Assembly: GCF_042242105.1 (NCBI RefSeq)
Contig: NC_092013.1
Location: 2,785,987 to 2,849,986, forward strand
Source: Pempheris klunzingeri
Taxonomy: Eukaryota > Chordata > Actinopteri > Acropomatiformes > Pempheridae
Direction: 5' to 3'
DNA: 64,000 nt
The number at the start of each line of letters is the position of its first letter. Positions within the stretch are counted from its first letter, which is position 1. The notes below the pieces were generated by a model, which saw only the letters and a list, made by a program, of their open reading frames with translations, made no database searches and was not told the origin of the DNA. Below are positions 11,445 through 23,802 of the stretch, in pieces. The translations under genes were made by a program, and so were the position numbers.

Positions 11445-14400
11445 ATGGATGGAGACACCCAGAGGCCGGCCGTGGCCTGGGACAGTGGTTACCTGGCTCC
11501 GGTGGACCGCCTCCGCAGCGAGCGGGCGGAGAGCCCCACACCGGGTCTGGTGGAGGGAACCGAACCAGGTCTGTCCCCCCGTGGTGCTTATTTCACAGAC
11601 TGTAGGTCAGTCTGGACGCAAAGGGTCGGAAAACGTTTCCCTTTTCCTGCTCGGTAACTTTGGGAATGTTGGCGTTTTATTAATGACATCATTCGTGGGA
11701 GATGCACTAAAAAAAAAAAAAAAAGCACTGCAAGGTCTCATGGCGTGTTTTGGCTAAAAATACGCCCATTTAACTTAATTGAATTGTGACCACGCTCGGC
11801 ATTCAGCAGCTCACTGCCCATCACATGTAATTTACAGTCCATTAAATAGAAATTCAGTAAAAGTACTGTCTGCTATCACATGCTCAGCCCACAGCCTGCA
11901 CTGTCTGAGCTTAAGAGCTTTTCTTAGTACTGGACTAAATGTATTTTATATTTTGTTATGAGCAGAGAGCAGCCGGAAATAAAGCACACAGTTCTTAACA
12001 GCTTCTGCTAGTTTTGGCCGGCTTGCTGTTACGGATGTGTAGCTCGATCGAGCACGCTAATTAACAGTCAATTAATCTACTTCCATTGATTATTTGTTGT
12101 AAAATACCTCATTTATGAATTAGTCGGTCACTTTAAACACCTCCATGTGTCCAGTATTTTCCCCATTAGTTCCACCTTTAAATATACTCCCAGAATTTTA
12201 CAACCCTCGTCCGGACATCTTTAGGGCTGGATAAGTGGAAGAATGAAGTGATTGAATAAATTTGATTTCATTTAAGTGTCCTGCCGTCTTGTGGCTCAGC
12301 CCCCATGTTATCGTATAACAAAACATCAAAAATGTTTACACTACACGCGCTTTGCATTTACAGTACACTAGTGGCCCTCATACAAAGGAAGAGCTTCCAG
12401 GTGGGCTGGTCCTGCATCAGTCTACAGATACGCACAGATCCAGTGTTGTGAATCCTGAGTAATAACTCTTCTGCAAGCTGTCACTGATACATTCATTAAA
12501 CTTATAACAGAAAATCTTTTATATACATAATTGCACAGTGACGTAAACATGCTTAAAGCACAACAGTAATACTTTCCTGTAACTTCCTTCACGGGTGAGA
12601 AGACTTCCTGCTGACCGGCTGTTTCCAAGCAACACAAATACCAGAATGGCTTGTTCTGACCTTATTAATAAGCCATTATTAAATTAAGTCGGCAGCATTA
12701 CAACTGTGCAGACTTATTTCAGGGACTCATACTGAGCTGTGTGTGTGTTGTGTGTGTGTGTGTTGTGTGTGTGTGAGAGAGAGAGAGAGTGTGAGAGCGC
12801 ATGAGTGTGCACATCCTGATTGCGCAAAGAAATGGTGAACATATGACCACAATAATGTGTCTTTCATTCCACTTTGCCGACTGTTTGACTTCACTTTTGT
12901 CTGGTAAAGAGCACCTGAACGCACCATTCTGTGGTAAATATGAATTTGCTCTGAATTAATTGCCTGGTTGAATAAAAATGTAATTACTTTTGGGGTGTAT
13001 GAGACTAAACTGTACTAATGATAAGAACCTCTCTAACTTGACTGGACAAGAAAAACCTTTTGAACAATACCGACAATATAAGAAGGCAACATTAGCGCAC
13101 TGTTCCCCAGGAAGTGTGAGGATCATCCATCCCCTGTGTGTGATGCTGTCACGGTGAAAGTATGTTGGCAGGAGCACACGTGTCACATCCAGCTCGAACA
13201 AGTCCTGCTCTGACAGGAGAGATTATTTCACTTTTAGTGGGTTTGCTGTACTTAGTCTGGAGATAAATACGACATTTTTGTAGCATTATCTCGCTGACTC
13301 ACTATCAGACGTGTCCTATTCTTCTCCTACTTTCTCTTTGTTTGAATTAAGATGTGACCAGAGTTTGTTAATGTCTCTCACTGGGTGTCTGTTCTGCAAA
13401 GCGGTAGCTTAAAGTAGGACAACGCTTGTTTTTTTTTTTTTGGCACCAATAAAATATTTATTAATAGACCAAATAAAACATCTGTTCCTGAGGCCTAGTC
13501 TGGACTCTTTGGCCAGCTTCCCATAGAAAAGCTCAGGATTGTGGTTGTGCTCTGCTCTCCAGAGGTGGGAAAGTTAACTAGACGCACATTTGTCAAACCA
13601 GCCACCTAGTCTGCGTCCTTGAAGTATTTTTTCCTGAAAATCTGAAAATTATTATTTGAAACCGAGTATAATTCAAAGACGGACACAAATCATGTCTTAC
13701 TTTACTTCTGACACGGTGCTGGAGGGGGCTAGGTCAGCTGATGCTAAACAGATGCTCCAACAGGGCTTTACTGTTGCAGGCTCACTTATTCATTCCTTAC
13801 GTATCCATGCATTACACTGACAAACATTTATCCCTATGTCAACGCAGGGGCCGGTCAGAAGAGCGCCATGTTCGTCCACGCTCAGTCTTTCGAGGATCTG
13901 ACCGCCGAGGCCGAGGAAGAGAGAGGCAGCGAGGCTGAGCTGGACAAGTCAGAAGAGTGTGCAGAGGAGCTGAAGGCGCTGGTGGGAGAGAAAATCATAG
14001 AGGAGCAACGCATCAACGACGTTTCATCAGAGAGCAGGACGAAGGAGGAGGACGTGTCCAGTGAGGCTTGGAGGAGCCACAGGAAACACGTGTTTGTGCT
14101 GAGCGAGGCCGGAAAGCCGATCTACACCCGCTACGGCACGGAGGAGGCTCTGTCCAGCACCATGGGGGTGATGATGGCGCTCGTGTCCTTCGTTGAGGCC
14201 GACAAGAACATCATTCGCTCCATCCACTCAGGTCAGAATGTGCTGTGGCTCTAGGATGTGGTTGATGAGTACAAATAAATGGGTCAAGAGTGCATTTTAT
14301 GGAACGTGTCTCCATGTCAACTGTGTAAACATTTTGTGTGTCAGATGGCTGTAAAGTGGTTTTCCTCGCCAAGAGCCCTCTGGTCCTGGTGGGTGTGTCT

Positions 14401-16285
14401 CGAACCTGTCAGTCAGACAAGGAGCTGCTGCGGGAGCTGCAGTACATCTACTACCAGATCGTCAGCCTGCTCACCCTCACCCAGCTCAACCACATCTTCC
14501 AGCACAAGCAGAATTACGACCTGCGCCGCCTGCTGGCTGGCTCCGAGTATCTCACCGACAACCTGCTGCAGCGGCTGGACCGGGACCCCGGTCTGCTGCT
14601 CAGCGCCGTCACCTGCCTGCCCCTGGCCAGCTCGGCCAGGGACGTGGTCTCATCGAGCCTGCAGGCCGCCAAAGCCAAAAGCCTGGTATTCTCCATCCTG
14701 CTGGCGGGGGACCGCTTAGTCTCTCTGGTGAGGAAGAAGGACCAGTTCCTGCACCACATAGACTTGCACCTGGTCTTCAACCTCGTCGGCTCCTCCTCGT
14801 CCTTTCGAGAAGGCGAAGGCTGGACGCCGATCTGTCTGCCAAAGTTTAACACTGCAGGATTTTTCCATGCTCACATTTCTTACCTGGCGCCTGCGTCCGA
14901 GCTCTGCCTCATCCTGGTCTCCACCGACCGGGAGGACTTTTTTAACATGTCCGACTGCAAGCAACGGTTCCTGGAGAGGTTGAGCAAGCGTAGTGCCTAC
15001 CAGGCACTGAATGAGGCGCTGAAATGTCCCAGCTATTCTGTGGAGCAGGTCGGCATCCCGGAGCTCAGGCACTTCCTGTACAAATCAAAGAGCTCAGGGC
15101 TGTACACCAGGTGGGCAGGACGGCTTTTCAGAGTTTATGGTTTTTGCATTAAAAAAACATGCCTAAAACCTCACAGGCCATATCATTTTTTAAATTCTTG
15201 TAGTCACTTTTGTGCTTGACAAGCTGCTCTCATGCGTTTTCCTGCAGCCCAGAGTTTCCTGTAGTGTACCAGTCTGATGAAGAGCAGGAGAGGCTGATGG
15301 AAATGTACCAGGACCTTCACAGCCGCTTGCACCATCCAACCAGACCCCTCCGCTCCTTCTACCGCTGTAGTGAAACAGAAAACCTGATGGCTTGGGTAAG
15401 CCTGGCACTGTGAGATGAGATGCTTGTAGGCTTTTGCAGTATTTTACAACACACTCTTCAGTTTCAGTTTCACACAACATGAAATCAGGAAACACATGAT
15501 GCACTAAAGCCGTTTTCTCATATGAAGTTTGCACGATGTCTCGATAATCAGGTCCAGAGGTGCCCTTTCACATGTGTGGCACATAACAGGAGCCTGGGTA
15601 GAGTGTGCAGGAGGCAGGACGTGACGCCAAACGTTCATTAAATTACTGTTAAATTATGTTTAGAGCTCATCAAAGATGATGGATGGTGACTGTTGTTGCC
15701 TTGACATCGATACTATGTGTGTTTGGACGTATCCACTGTATCAAAGAGTGTCTTACTTCTGCTTTTGTGCCTCTCACATGATAGAGACGTCATCACCACG
15801 CCCACTTGCTTGCTGACACAATGACCTGCTCAGTTCACGCATGGGCTTGATTGGACATCAGACTTAATACCACAGAGCTGGCAGGGTGAAGTCCGTGTAA
15901 TGTCCAGTCCAAGTGATTCGGACATTTGCGTTCTTGCATCATCATCACTGAACTGTTGCAATAAAGGTTGTTGTCAGTAAAAGTAGCTTCCTCTCGTCCA
16001 CTCTGTCTGCAGTTAGAGAGTTATTTTCTTAAGATTAACTGATTAACACAGTCAACTTTGAATTAAGAGTTTTACTTAAGAGCCAAATCAAAATAGTGTA
16101 ATGCTCCTTTAAACGGTTATCTTGTGCTGCGTTCCCTCTCTCAGGTGACAAGCGGCTTCGAGCTCTACCTCTGCTTCAGCCCGCTGGGGACCAAGGCGTT
16201 GGCCGTCTCTGCTGTCACCAAATTGCTGAAGTGGATCAGGAAGGAGGAGGACCGCCTCTTCATCCTGAGTCCGCTCACATACTGA
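11445..16285 (+). CDS. mon1a: MON1A, Mon1-Ccz1 Rab7 exchange-factor subunit, complete
   Basis: Mon1 pairs with Ccz1 to activate Rab7 and turn early endosomes and autophagosomes into late ones. Coding exons: 11445-11568, 13848-14231, 14345-15110, 15248-15395, 16145-16285. Phases are consistent and the product is 520 aa (human MON1A about 555). The N-terminal 90 residues are acidic and probably disordered ([18 protein letters not shown], then [10 protein letters not shown]). The first longin/Mon1 domain begins at [20 protein letters not shown] and [20 protein letters not shown]. The core continues through [18 protein letters not shown] and [16 protein letters not shown] to the C-terminal [20 protein letters not shown] and the end LFILSPLTY. 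The start ATG follows an in-frame stop in the spliced UTR. The donor of the first coding exon (CCAG/gtctgt) is weak. Confidence 0.95.
11569..13847 (+). other. Intron 2 of mon1a
   Basis: No further exon is seen. It contains a poly(A) run at about 11709-11724, a broken (GT)n/(GA)n microsatellite at about 12738-12790 and a poly(T) run near 13430. The rest looks like ordinary AT-rich intron. Confidence 0.6.
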
Positions 16286-17247
16286 GTTCCCCCCACCCCA
16301 CCTCACCCCACTCCCCCATCCCCACCCCGCCACCGACTGGCTGACTCACCTGAAACGATGAGGTGTCGCCGCGAACGCCGCCGCCGCCGCGCCTGGTGCT
16401 AAGAACAGCTGTGGATGAAGCAGTGGTCAGTTCAGGGTTCTTGAATGATTTTTTTTTTTTTTCTCTTCCTTGCTTCTGGGTCCTCTGGTCTAACTAACAG
16501 GTTTGTGATGAAGTAGATGCAATCAAAGGTAAGTCAGAGCTGCGTTTTAACTGGCTTCATTTTTATGACTTTAAAACTGGACGACGACAACAGACAGGAG
16601 CGGCTTCAGCATCATCGCAGACAGGAACAACCTGCGGAGGTGTTTGTATGCTGGTCGAGTTGTGTCACTGATGATTGTTTTACTGTAACCGATCTATTGT
16701 GCCTCTGAGAGTATGTCTGTTTTTTTTTTTTTAAATGCCATCAGCTCAGTTCTTAATAATCAAAAATAACATTTGAATTAAAAAAAAAATGTTTTTTCCT
16801 GCTGAACTGAATGTGTTCTCTCAAAACAACCACATTCCTGCTGTGTTTTCTCTTCACATGACGACCAATAACTGTACAAAAAATCGCCATCTTACCTTTT
16901 TATGCACTTTCTTTATGCAGAGAATCACTCCAAGCACACAGAAACGTGTCCATGAGCCTGTAGCCTGTTTACTGCTGTCACTGTCAACATATAATGTTAA
17001 TGTAAAGGAATCTAAATGCAGGTCCAGTCATCTTCCAGTCACTTGTGTTTGGTTTACCAAAACAGGCACTTTAATTAAAAACATTCGATGTGTTTTGTGT
17101 CTGATCATAAAGGTCTGCTGTATTTCACGTTTGTCTTGCTTGGCTCCACTAATCATGCCTTAACTAACGGTCACTTTGCAGAGCCAATATACTGAAAGGT
17201 TGTAACAGTGCAGAGTTACAGCTATTATTATGATGTAAATAAATAAA
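16286..17247 (+). terminator. 3' UTR of mon1a with poly(A) signals
   Basis: After the stop there is a C-rich stretch (CCCCACC repeats, 16289-16335), a short CGC repeat, then AT-rich sequence without coding signs. Tandem AATAAATAAAT at about 17236-17246 is the best polyadenylation signal. The 3' end is inferred. Confidence 0.5.
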
Positions 17248-17403
17248 TCGGGCTCCCTGTGTCTGTAACCTGTGTGGTTTCCTTTTATTTAAGGTCATAG
17301 ATGAGCAGTTTTAACAACCTGACTTTGACCCTCACCACAATAATAGAAGCACTGTTATTTATTTACTGTTCTCTCATTTATACAGCCTATCCAGTAGTAG
17401 ATA

Positions 17404-17404
<1 letters not shown>

Positions 17405-17436
<32 letters not shown>
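17405..17436. repeat. (GT)n microsatellite
   Basis: About 16 uninterrupted GT units downstream of mon1a. Confidence 0.95.
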
Positions 17437-17440
<4 letters not shown>

Positions 17441-17662
17441 GGCAGGTGTTTCTATTATTCCCTCCACTGTATTTGTATTAATGAAGTTCTATCATGGAGC
17501 ACAAGCTCTTAATGATGTGTTTGTGGACCTGGTGTTTTCCAGAGGACCAGCATGAGCCAAGCAGCCCCGTGGACCAGTGGACCTGCCGGTGTGTTGCCTA
17601 AACACTGAGGCTCCTCTTACAGCCTGATGACCACAGGCCACTGACTGATGCTGCTGTAGTTC

Positions 17663-17807
17663 GGGTGGTGGTGGTGGTGGTGGTGGTGGTGGGCGGGGCA
17701 GAGGGTGGAGTTTGATCAGTTTGCAGAAAGAGAACCTGAGGACCGAGAAACTGAAACTTGCATCATGTAAGAGCCCTGGAAGGTGTGTGTGGCTCCATTG
17801 GTCGCTG

Positions 17808-17853
<46 letters not shown>

Positions 17854-18115
17854 TTGTATTTCTATCCTGGTGGGGACCATCACCTGACATTTCACTCACC
17901 AAATGGGGACCAATTTTTCTTGTGGGGACCGACCCCCGGTCCCCACAGGCACGAGCATTGCAATCAATAGAAAACGACCTCCTGATATGCCTGGTGAGGT
18001 TTATTTTGAAAAATAATTTTGGTCCCCACAGACTTGATTTTCAAGACTTTGTGTGTTCCCCAGTGGTGGTCAAGGGTATTGCGGTGTGTGTATTTGGATG
18101 GTGGGGTCCGTTTTC
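17663..18115. repeat. (GGT)n and (GT)n microsatellites followed by GGGGACC-type repeat
   Basis: A (GGT)n run lies at 17665-17691 and a (TG)n run at 17811-17850. Then TGGGGACC or its complement recurs at 17872, 17905, 17924, 17938 and 18021. The same word recurs near 23570, 23685, 33505 and 33542. It looks like a dispersed teleost repeat; the family is not identified. Confidence 0.65.
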
Positions 18116-18639
18116 CTGACAGTGTGTGTAAGTGTGTATGTTATATGAGGTTAGTGTTTTATGAATATTATCACTTTCTGAGCACTTTGATGTCATCAGA
18201 CTTGCATGTTATTGAATGACAGAACCTAAAATCAGGAAAGGGACCCGGTTCATCATTAAATTCCTTTCAAAGCCTTTTTATTCTTTGAAAGAAGTGACGT
18301 CATTGTTAATGGCCTGAAGTAAATACATATTTAAATGACAAATAAACAAATAAACAAACAAATAAATTAATAAATTAATTAATTGTTGGACCAGTACAGT
18401 ACTGGTACAGTACATCATTCATTGATTTCAGAATCAATGAATGATTACCAGATATTTTGGATGGAATATTGATTACTATTACAGAGTACACAATGTACCA
18501 TAAACCTTAAAGGGAGGTGTTTAATCACAATGAAATGAGCTCATTAAGAGAGAATGACATTTACATTAATATTGATTTTAAGCTGAGGTGAAAACTAAGT
18601 GACAGTGTGCTGTACAAACTGAAGCTACAGTAGCCCAGT

Positions 18640-21445
18640 ATGAAACTAAGATGAGGCCCACAGTTAGCCTGTGTCCTGATGAGTGTCCAAACTGAGACCA
18701 GGCCCGCAGTTAGCCTGTGTCCTGATGAGTGTCCAAACTGAGACCGGACCCACAGTTAGCCTGTGTCCTGATATTTGTCAAGACTGAGACCAGGCCCACA
18801 GTTAGCCTGTGTCCTGATGAGTGTCCAAACTGAGACCAGGCCCACAGTTAGCCTGTGTCCTGATGAGTGTCCAAACTGAGACCAGGCCCACAGTTAGCCT
18901 GTGTCCTGATGAGTGTCCAAACTGAGACCAGGCCCACAGTTAGCCTGTGTCCTGATAAGTGCCCAAACTGAGACCAGGCCCACAGTTAGCCACCAGGCCC
19001 ACAGTTAGCCTGTGTCCTGATGAGTGTCCAAACTGAGACCAGGCCCACAGTTAGCCTGTGTCCTGATGAGTGTCCAAACTGAGACCAGGCCCACAGTTAG
19101 CCTGTGTCCTGATAAGTGCCAAAACTGAGACCAGGCCCACAGTTAGCCACCAGGCCCACAGTTAGCCTGTGTCCTGATGAGTGTCCAAACTGAGACCAGG
19201 CCCACAGTTAGCCTGTGTCCTGATGAGTGTCCAAACTGAGACCAAGCCCACAGTTAGCCTGCGTCCTGATGAGTGTCCAAACTGAGACCGGGCCCACAGT
19301 TAGCCTGCGTCCTGATGAGTGTCCAAACTGAGGCCGGGCCCACAGTTAGCCTGCGTCCTGATAAGTGTCCAAACTGAGACCAGGCCCACAGTTAGCCTGC
19401 GTCCTGATGAGTGTCCAAACTGAGACCAGGCCCACAGTTAGCCTGCGTCCTGATGAGTGTCCAAACTGAGACCAGGCCCACAGTTAGCCTGCGTCCTGAT
19501 GAGTGTCCAAACTGAGACCAGGCCCACAGTTAGCCTGTGTCCTGATGAGTGTCCAAACTGAGACCAGGCCCACAGTTAGCCACCAGGCCCACAGTTAGCC
19601 TGTGTCCTGATGAGTGTCCAAACTGAGACCGGGCCCGCAGTTAGCCTGCGTCCTGATGAGTGTCCAAACTGAGACCGGGCCCACAGTTAGCCTGCGTCCT
19701 GATGAGTGTCCAAACTGAGACCGGGCCCACAGTTAGCCTGCGTCCTGATGAGTGTCCAAACTGAGACCGGGCCCACAGTTAGCCTGCGTCCTGATGAGTG
19801 TCCAAACTGAGACCGGGCCCACAGTTAGCCTGCGTCCTGATGAGTGTCCGAACTGAGACCGGGCCCACAGTTAGCCTGCGTCCTGATGAGTGTCCAAACT
19901 GAGACCGGGCCCACAGTTAGCCTGCGTCCTGAGGAGTGTCCAAACTGAGACCAAGCCCACAGTTAGCCTGCGTCCTGATAAGTGTCCAAACTGAGACCGG
20001 GCCCACAGTTAGCCTGCGTCCTGATGAGTGTCCGAACTGAGACCGGGCCCACAGTTAGCCTGCGTCCTGATGAGTGTCCAAACTGAGACCGGGCCCACAG
20101 TTAGCCTGCGTCCTGATGAGTGTCCAAACTGAGACCGGGCCCACAGTTAGCCTGCGTCCTGATGAGTGTCCAAACTGAGACCGGGCCCACAGTTAGCCTG
20201 CGTCCTGATGAGTGTCCAAACTGAGACCAAGCCCACAGTTAGTCTGCGTCCTGATAAGTGTCCAAACTGAGACCAGGCCCACAGTTAGCCTGTGTCCTGA
20301 TATTTGTCCAAACTGAGACCAGGCCCACAGTTAGCCTGTGTCCTGATATTTGTCCAAACTGAGACCAGGCCCACAGTTAGCCTGTGTCCTGATGAGTGTC
20401 CAAACTGAGACCAAGCCCACAGTTAGCCTGTGTCCTGATAAGTGTCCAAACTGAGACCAGGCCCACAGTTAGCCTGTGTCCTGATGAGTGTCCAAACTGA
20501 GACCAGGCCCACAGTTAGCCTGTGTCCTGATATTTGTCCAAACTGAGACCAAGCCCACAGTTAGCTTGCGTCCTGATAAGTGTCCAAACTGAGACCAGGC
20601 CCACAGTTAGTCTGCGTCCTGATAAGTGTCCAAACTGAGACCAAGCCCACAGTTAGCCTGCGTCCTGATAAGTGTCCAAACTGAGACCAGGCCCACAGTT
20701 AGCCTGTGTCCTGATGAGTGTCCAAACTGAGACCAGGCCCACAGTTAGCCTGCGTCCTGATGAGTGTCCAAACTGAGACCAAGCCCACAGTTAGCCTGTG
20801 TCCTGATATTTGTCCAAACTGAGACCAAGCCCACAGTTAGCCTGCGTCCTGATAAGTGTCCAAACTGAGACCAGGCCCACAGTTAGCCTGCGTCCTGATA
20901 AGTGTCCAAACTGAGACCAGACCCACAGTTAGCCTGTGTCCTGATGAGTGTCCAAACTGAGACCGGGCCCACAGTTAGCCTGTGTCCTGATGAGTGTCCA
21001 AACTGAGACCGGGCCCACAGTTAGCCTGTGTCCTGATGAGTGTCCAAACTGAGACCGGGCCCACAGTTAGCCTGTGTCCTGATATTTGTCCAAACTGAGA
21101 CCGGGCCCACAGTTAGCCTGTGTCCTGATGAGTGTCCAAACTGAGACCGGGCCCACAGTTAGCCTGTGTCCTGATGAGTGTCCAAACTGAGACCAGGCCC
21201 ACAGTTAGCCTGTGTCCTGATATTTGTCAAGACTGAGACCAGGCCCACAGTTAGCCACCAGGCCTACAGTTAGCCACCAGGCCTACAGTTAGCCTGTGTC
21301 CTGATAAGTGTCCAAACTGAGACCAGGCCCACAGTTAGCCTGTGTCCTGATATTTGTCCAAACTGAGACCAGGCCCACAGTTAGCCTGTGTCCTGATGAG
21401 TGTCCAAACTGAGACCAGACCCACAGTTAGCCTGTGTCCTGATAT
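18640..21445. repeat. 2.8-kb minisatellite of 46-bp units
   Basis: About 60 head-to-tail units with a 46-bp period. In consensus order a unit reads GTGTCCTGATGAGT, GTCCAAACTGAGACC, AGGCCCACAGTTAGCCT. Variant positions mark blocks: GTGTCC or GCGTCC, GATGAGTG, GATAAGTG or GATATTTG, and ACCAGG, ACCGGG or ACCAAG. Shortened units (TTAGCCACCAGGCC) recur near 18990, 19147, 19580 and 21256. The period is not a multiple of three and no long open frame crosses it, so it is not coding. Confidence 0.97.
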
Positions 21446-21449
21446 TTTA

Positions 21450-21610
21450 GTCTGCATACAGATGGGGTCTATCAAACAGCTGGCCTGTTGGTGGGTCAGA
21501 CCAACTTGGAGCTGAGCAAGCTCAAAACTGTGGAGATGACAGTGGGCCCCCTCCCTAATGAAAGACTTGTCAATGGCGTCCTGTGTGTTGCATTTGGTGG
21601 CTGTTACAAT
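21450..21610 (+). repeat. Degenerate LINE2-like reverse-transcriptase fragment
   Basis: The + strand contains a stretch resembling the end of fish LINE2 reverse transcriptase: TACAGATGGGG, then CAGCTGGCCTGTTGGTG, then GACCAACTTGGAGCTGAGC and AAGCTCAAAACTGTGGAGATG, the DNA behind the conserved 'Trp-Cys...Leu-Lys-Thr' region. It breaks off after about 160 bp with frame damage. The family call rests on remembered resemblance and needs a database search. Confidence 0.4.
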
Positions 21611-21702
21611 CACGGCATAGCCCTAAACTTCTTATGCTTCAGTAAATTGTTTTAGAAATGTTTCCTTTGTTCAGCTTGTCTTTATATTTCCTGTTTCTGT
21701 AG

Positions 21703-21807
21703 AAGAGAACAGTGGGACACCTGCAGTGTTCACATACTCTGCCAATACTGACTCGACCAGGCCAACTGTTGGCACCATCCTGACATTTATACAGACTGAG
21801 AATACAG
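21703..21807 (+). other. Isolated exon-like segment, open in one frame
   Basis: Bounded by tttctgtag and CAG/gtgatg, 105 nt, open in only one of three frames (phase 2 in, phase 1 out), with a product rich in Ser and Thr. No known family is recognised. It may be an exon of a decayed gene or chance. Confidence 0.2.
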
Positions 21808-21847
21808 GTGATGTCGCATTGTTAGTCACATTAGATTATGAAATGTA

Positions 21848-23346
21848 CACTGCTCAAAAAAATAAAGGGAACACCTAAAAAACACAATGTAACTCCAAGT
21901 CAATCACACTTCTGTGAAACCAACCTGTCCAGTTAGGAAGCAACACTGATGAATCAATGTCACCTGCTGTTGTGCAAATGGAACAGACAACCCCTATAAA
22001 GGAGTGGTTCTGCAGGTGGTGACCACACACCATTTCTCTGTTCTCATCCTTTCTGGCTGATGTTCTGGTCACTTGGCATTTTGTCAGTGCTCTCAGCCCT
22101 AGAGGTGGCATGAGGCGGTGTCTACAACCCACAGAAGTTGTTCAGGTAGTGCAGCTCATCCATGATGGCACATCAATGCGAGCTGTGGCAAGAAGGTTTG
22201 CTGTGTCTCTCAGCACAGTGTCCAGAGCATGGAGGAGATACCAGGAGACAGGCCAGTACACCAGGAGACGTGGAGGGGGCCGTAGGAACGCAACAACCTA
22301 GCAGCAGGACCGCTACCTCCTCCTTTGTGCAAGGAGGAACAGGAGGAGCCCTGCCAGAGTCCTGCAAAATGATCTCCAGCATGTTTCTGCTCAAACTGTC
22401 TGAAACAGACTCCATGAGGGTGGGATGAGGGCCCGATGTCCACAAGTGGGGCTTGTGCTTACAGCCCAACACCGTGCAGGGCGATTGGCATTTGCCAGAG
22501 AACACCAAGATTGGCAGATTCGCCATTGGTGCCCTGTGCTCTTCACGGATGAGAGCAGGTTCACACTGAGCATGTGACAGACGTGACAGAGTCTGGAGAC
22601 GCTGTGGAGAACGTTCTGCTGCCTGCAACATCCTCCAGCATGACCGGTTTGGCGGTGGGTCAGTAATGGTGTGGGGAGGCATTTCTTTGGAGGGCCCTAA
22701 CCCCTAACCCTCCATGTGCTAGCCAGAGGTACCCTGACTGCCATTAGGTAGCGGGATGAGATCCTCAGACCCATTGTGAGACCATATGCTGGTGCAGTGG
22801 GCCTTTGGTTCCTTCTGATGACAATGCTTGGCCTCATGTGGCTGAAGTGTGTCAGCAGTTCCTGCATGATGAAGGCACTGATGCTATGGACTGGCCTGCC
22901 CGTTCCCCAGACCTGAATCCAATCGAGCACATCTGGGACATCGTGTCTCGTCCATCCACCAACGCCACGCTGCACCACAGACTGTCCAGGAGTTGACTGA
23001 TGCTCAGGAGAACATCCTCCGCCTCATCAGGACCGTGCCCAGGCGTTGTAGGGAGGTCACACAGGCACGTGGAGGCCAAACACACTACTGAGCCTCACTT
23101 GGACTTGTCTTGAGGAATTTCCCCTGAAGCTCGATCAGCCTGTAATGTGATTTTCCACTTTTATTTTGAGGATGATTCCAAATCCAGACCTTCATGGGAT
23201 AATTTTGATTTACATTGATCATTTTTATGTTATTTTGTTCTCAACGCATTCCACTATGTAATGAATAAAGATTTTCAACTGGAATATTTCATTCATTGAG
23301 ATCTAGGATGTGTTATTGTAGTGTTCCCTTTATTTTTTGAGCAGTG
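21848..23346 (+). mobile_element. Tc1-like DNA transposon, full length but inactive
   Basis: A 1499-bp element bounded by TA target sites (21846-21847 and 23347-23348). The inverted ends are about 27 bp and almost perfect: left begins CACTGCTCAAAAAAATAAAG, right ends with its complement lacking one A. Such ends and length are typical of teleost Tc1 elements. The transposase frame inside is broken (separate entry). Confidence 0.95.
22110..23090 (+). pseudogene. Tc1 transposase pseudogene
   Basis: The N-terminal paired-type helix-turn-helix is intact for 63 codons (begins [20 protein letters not shown], with [19 protein letters not shown]). The same frame then meets TAG at 22299-22301, TGA near 22411 and another TGA after FTDESRFTLSM, and later sections shift frame. 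Two of the three DDE residues can be placed: D in FTDES (about 22545) and the D...E pair around SPDLNPIEHIWD (22897-22945). With several stops it cannot make active transposase. Confidence 0.9.
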
Positions 23347-23499
23347 TAGATCTACATGCATAGCATTGGCAGTCAACTTAATACACTTTTATATAGTGTG
23401 GATGATAAAAGCTCAACTTCATAATGATCTCTAATTTAGGGCTGTGTCCCAACCCTGCTCTGCTCTGATGTACAGGGCTTCTCCTAGATGCACTGATCT

Positions 23500-23802
23500 G
23501 ACTGTGAAACAGCAACAATAAAATGTCCACACTAACTCAAAGTGAGGGAGGGACACACTTTCACTGTGGTCCCCACGCTGCTCATGCCCATCCCCCACCC
23601 CGCGGTGGACACACAGGAGAGATGGGACACACAGGAGAGATGGGACACATAGGAGAGATGGGACACACTTCTCCAGACATTTTCGGTCCCCACGTTACCT
23701 GCGACGCCGCCGCCCCACCCCCTCCCCCCGCTCACGTCTCACCTGAAGTTCAGGAGCATGCGGACAGCACGGACGGTGGTCGGACGGCAGAGAGACGATG
23801 TA
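23500..23802 (+). promoter_or_regulatory. 5' UTR and CpG-rich promoter of the recombinase-like gene
   Basis: The stretch includes GC-rich, CpG-containing DNA (23690-23800) directly before the chosen ATG. At about 23609-23668 three tandem copies of an 18-bp unit (GGAGAGATGGGACACACA) occur, and GGTCCCCAC occurs at 23570 and 23685. The transcription start is not known. Confidence 0.4.

Noticed and set aside
10628..11458. Long Leu/Ser/Cys frame (+) and Arg/Gln/Asp frames (-)
   Set aside because: Translated CTGT/CTCT simple repeat; only the final part overlaps the real mon1a start, in one frame.
14279..14719. 146-codon open frame
   Set aside because: Shadow of mon1a exon 4 in another frame; Ser/Trp/Cys-rich with no family match.
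16789..17163. 124-codon open frame after mon1a
   Set aside because: Lies in the 3' UTR before the poly(A) signal and shows no family resemblance.
18640..21445. CRISPR-like regular repeat array
   Set aside because: The 46-bp units are contiguous with no unique spacers, and the genome is a vertebrate; it is a minisatellite.
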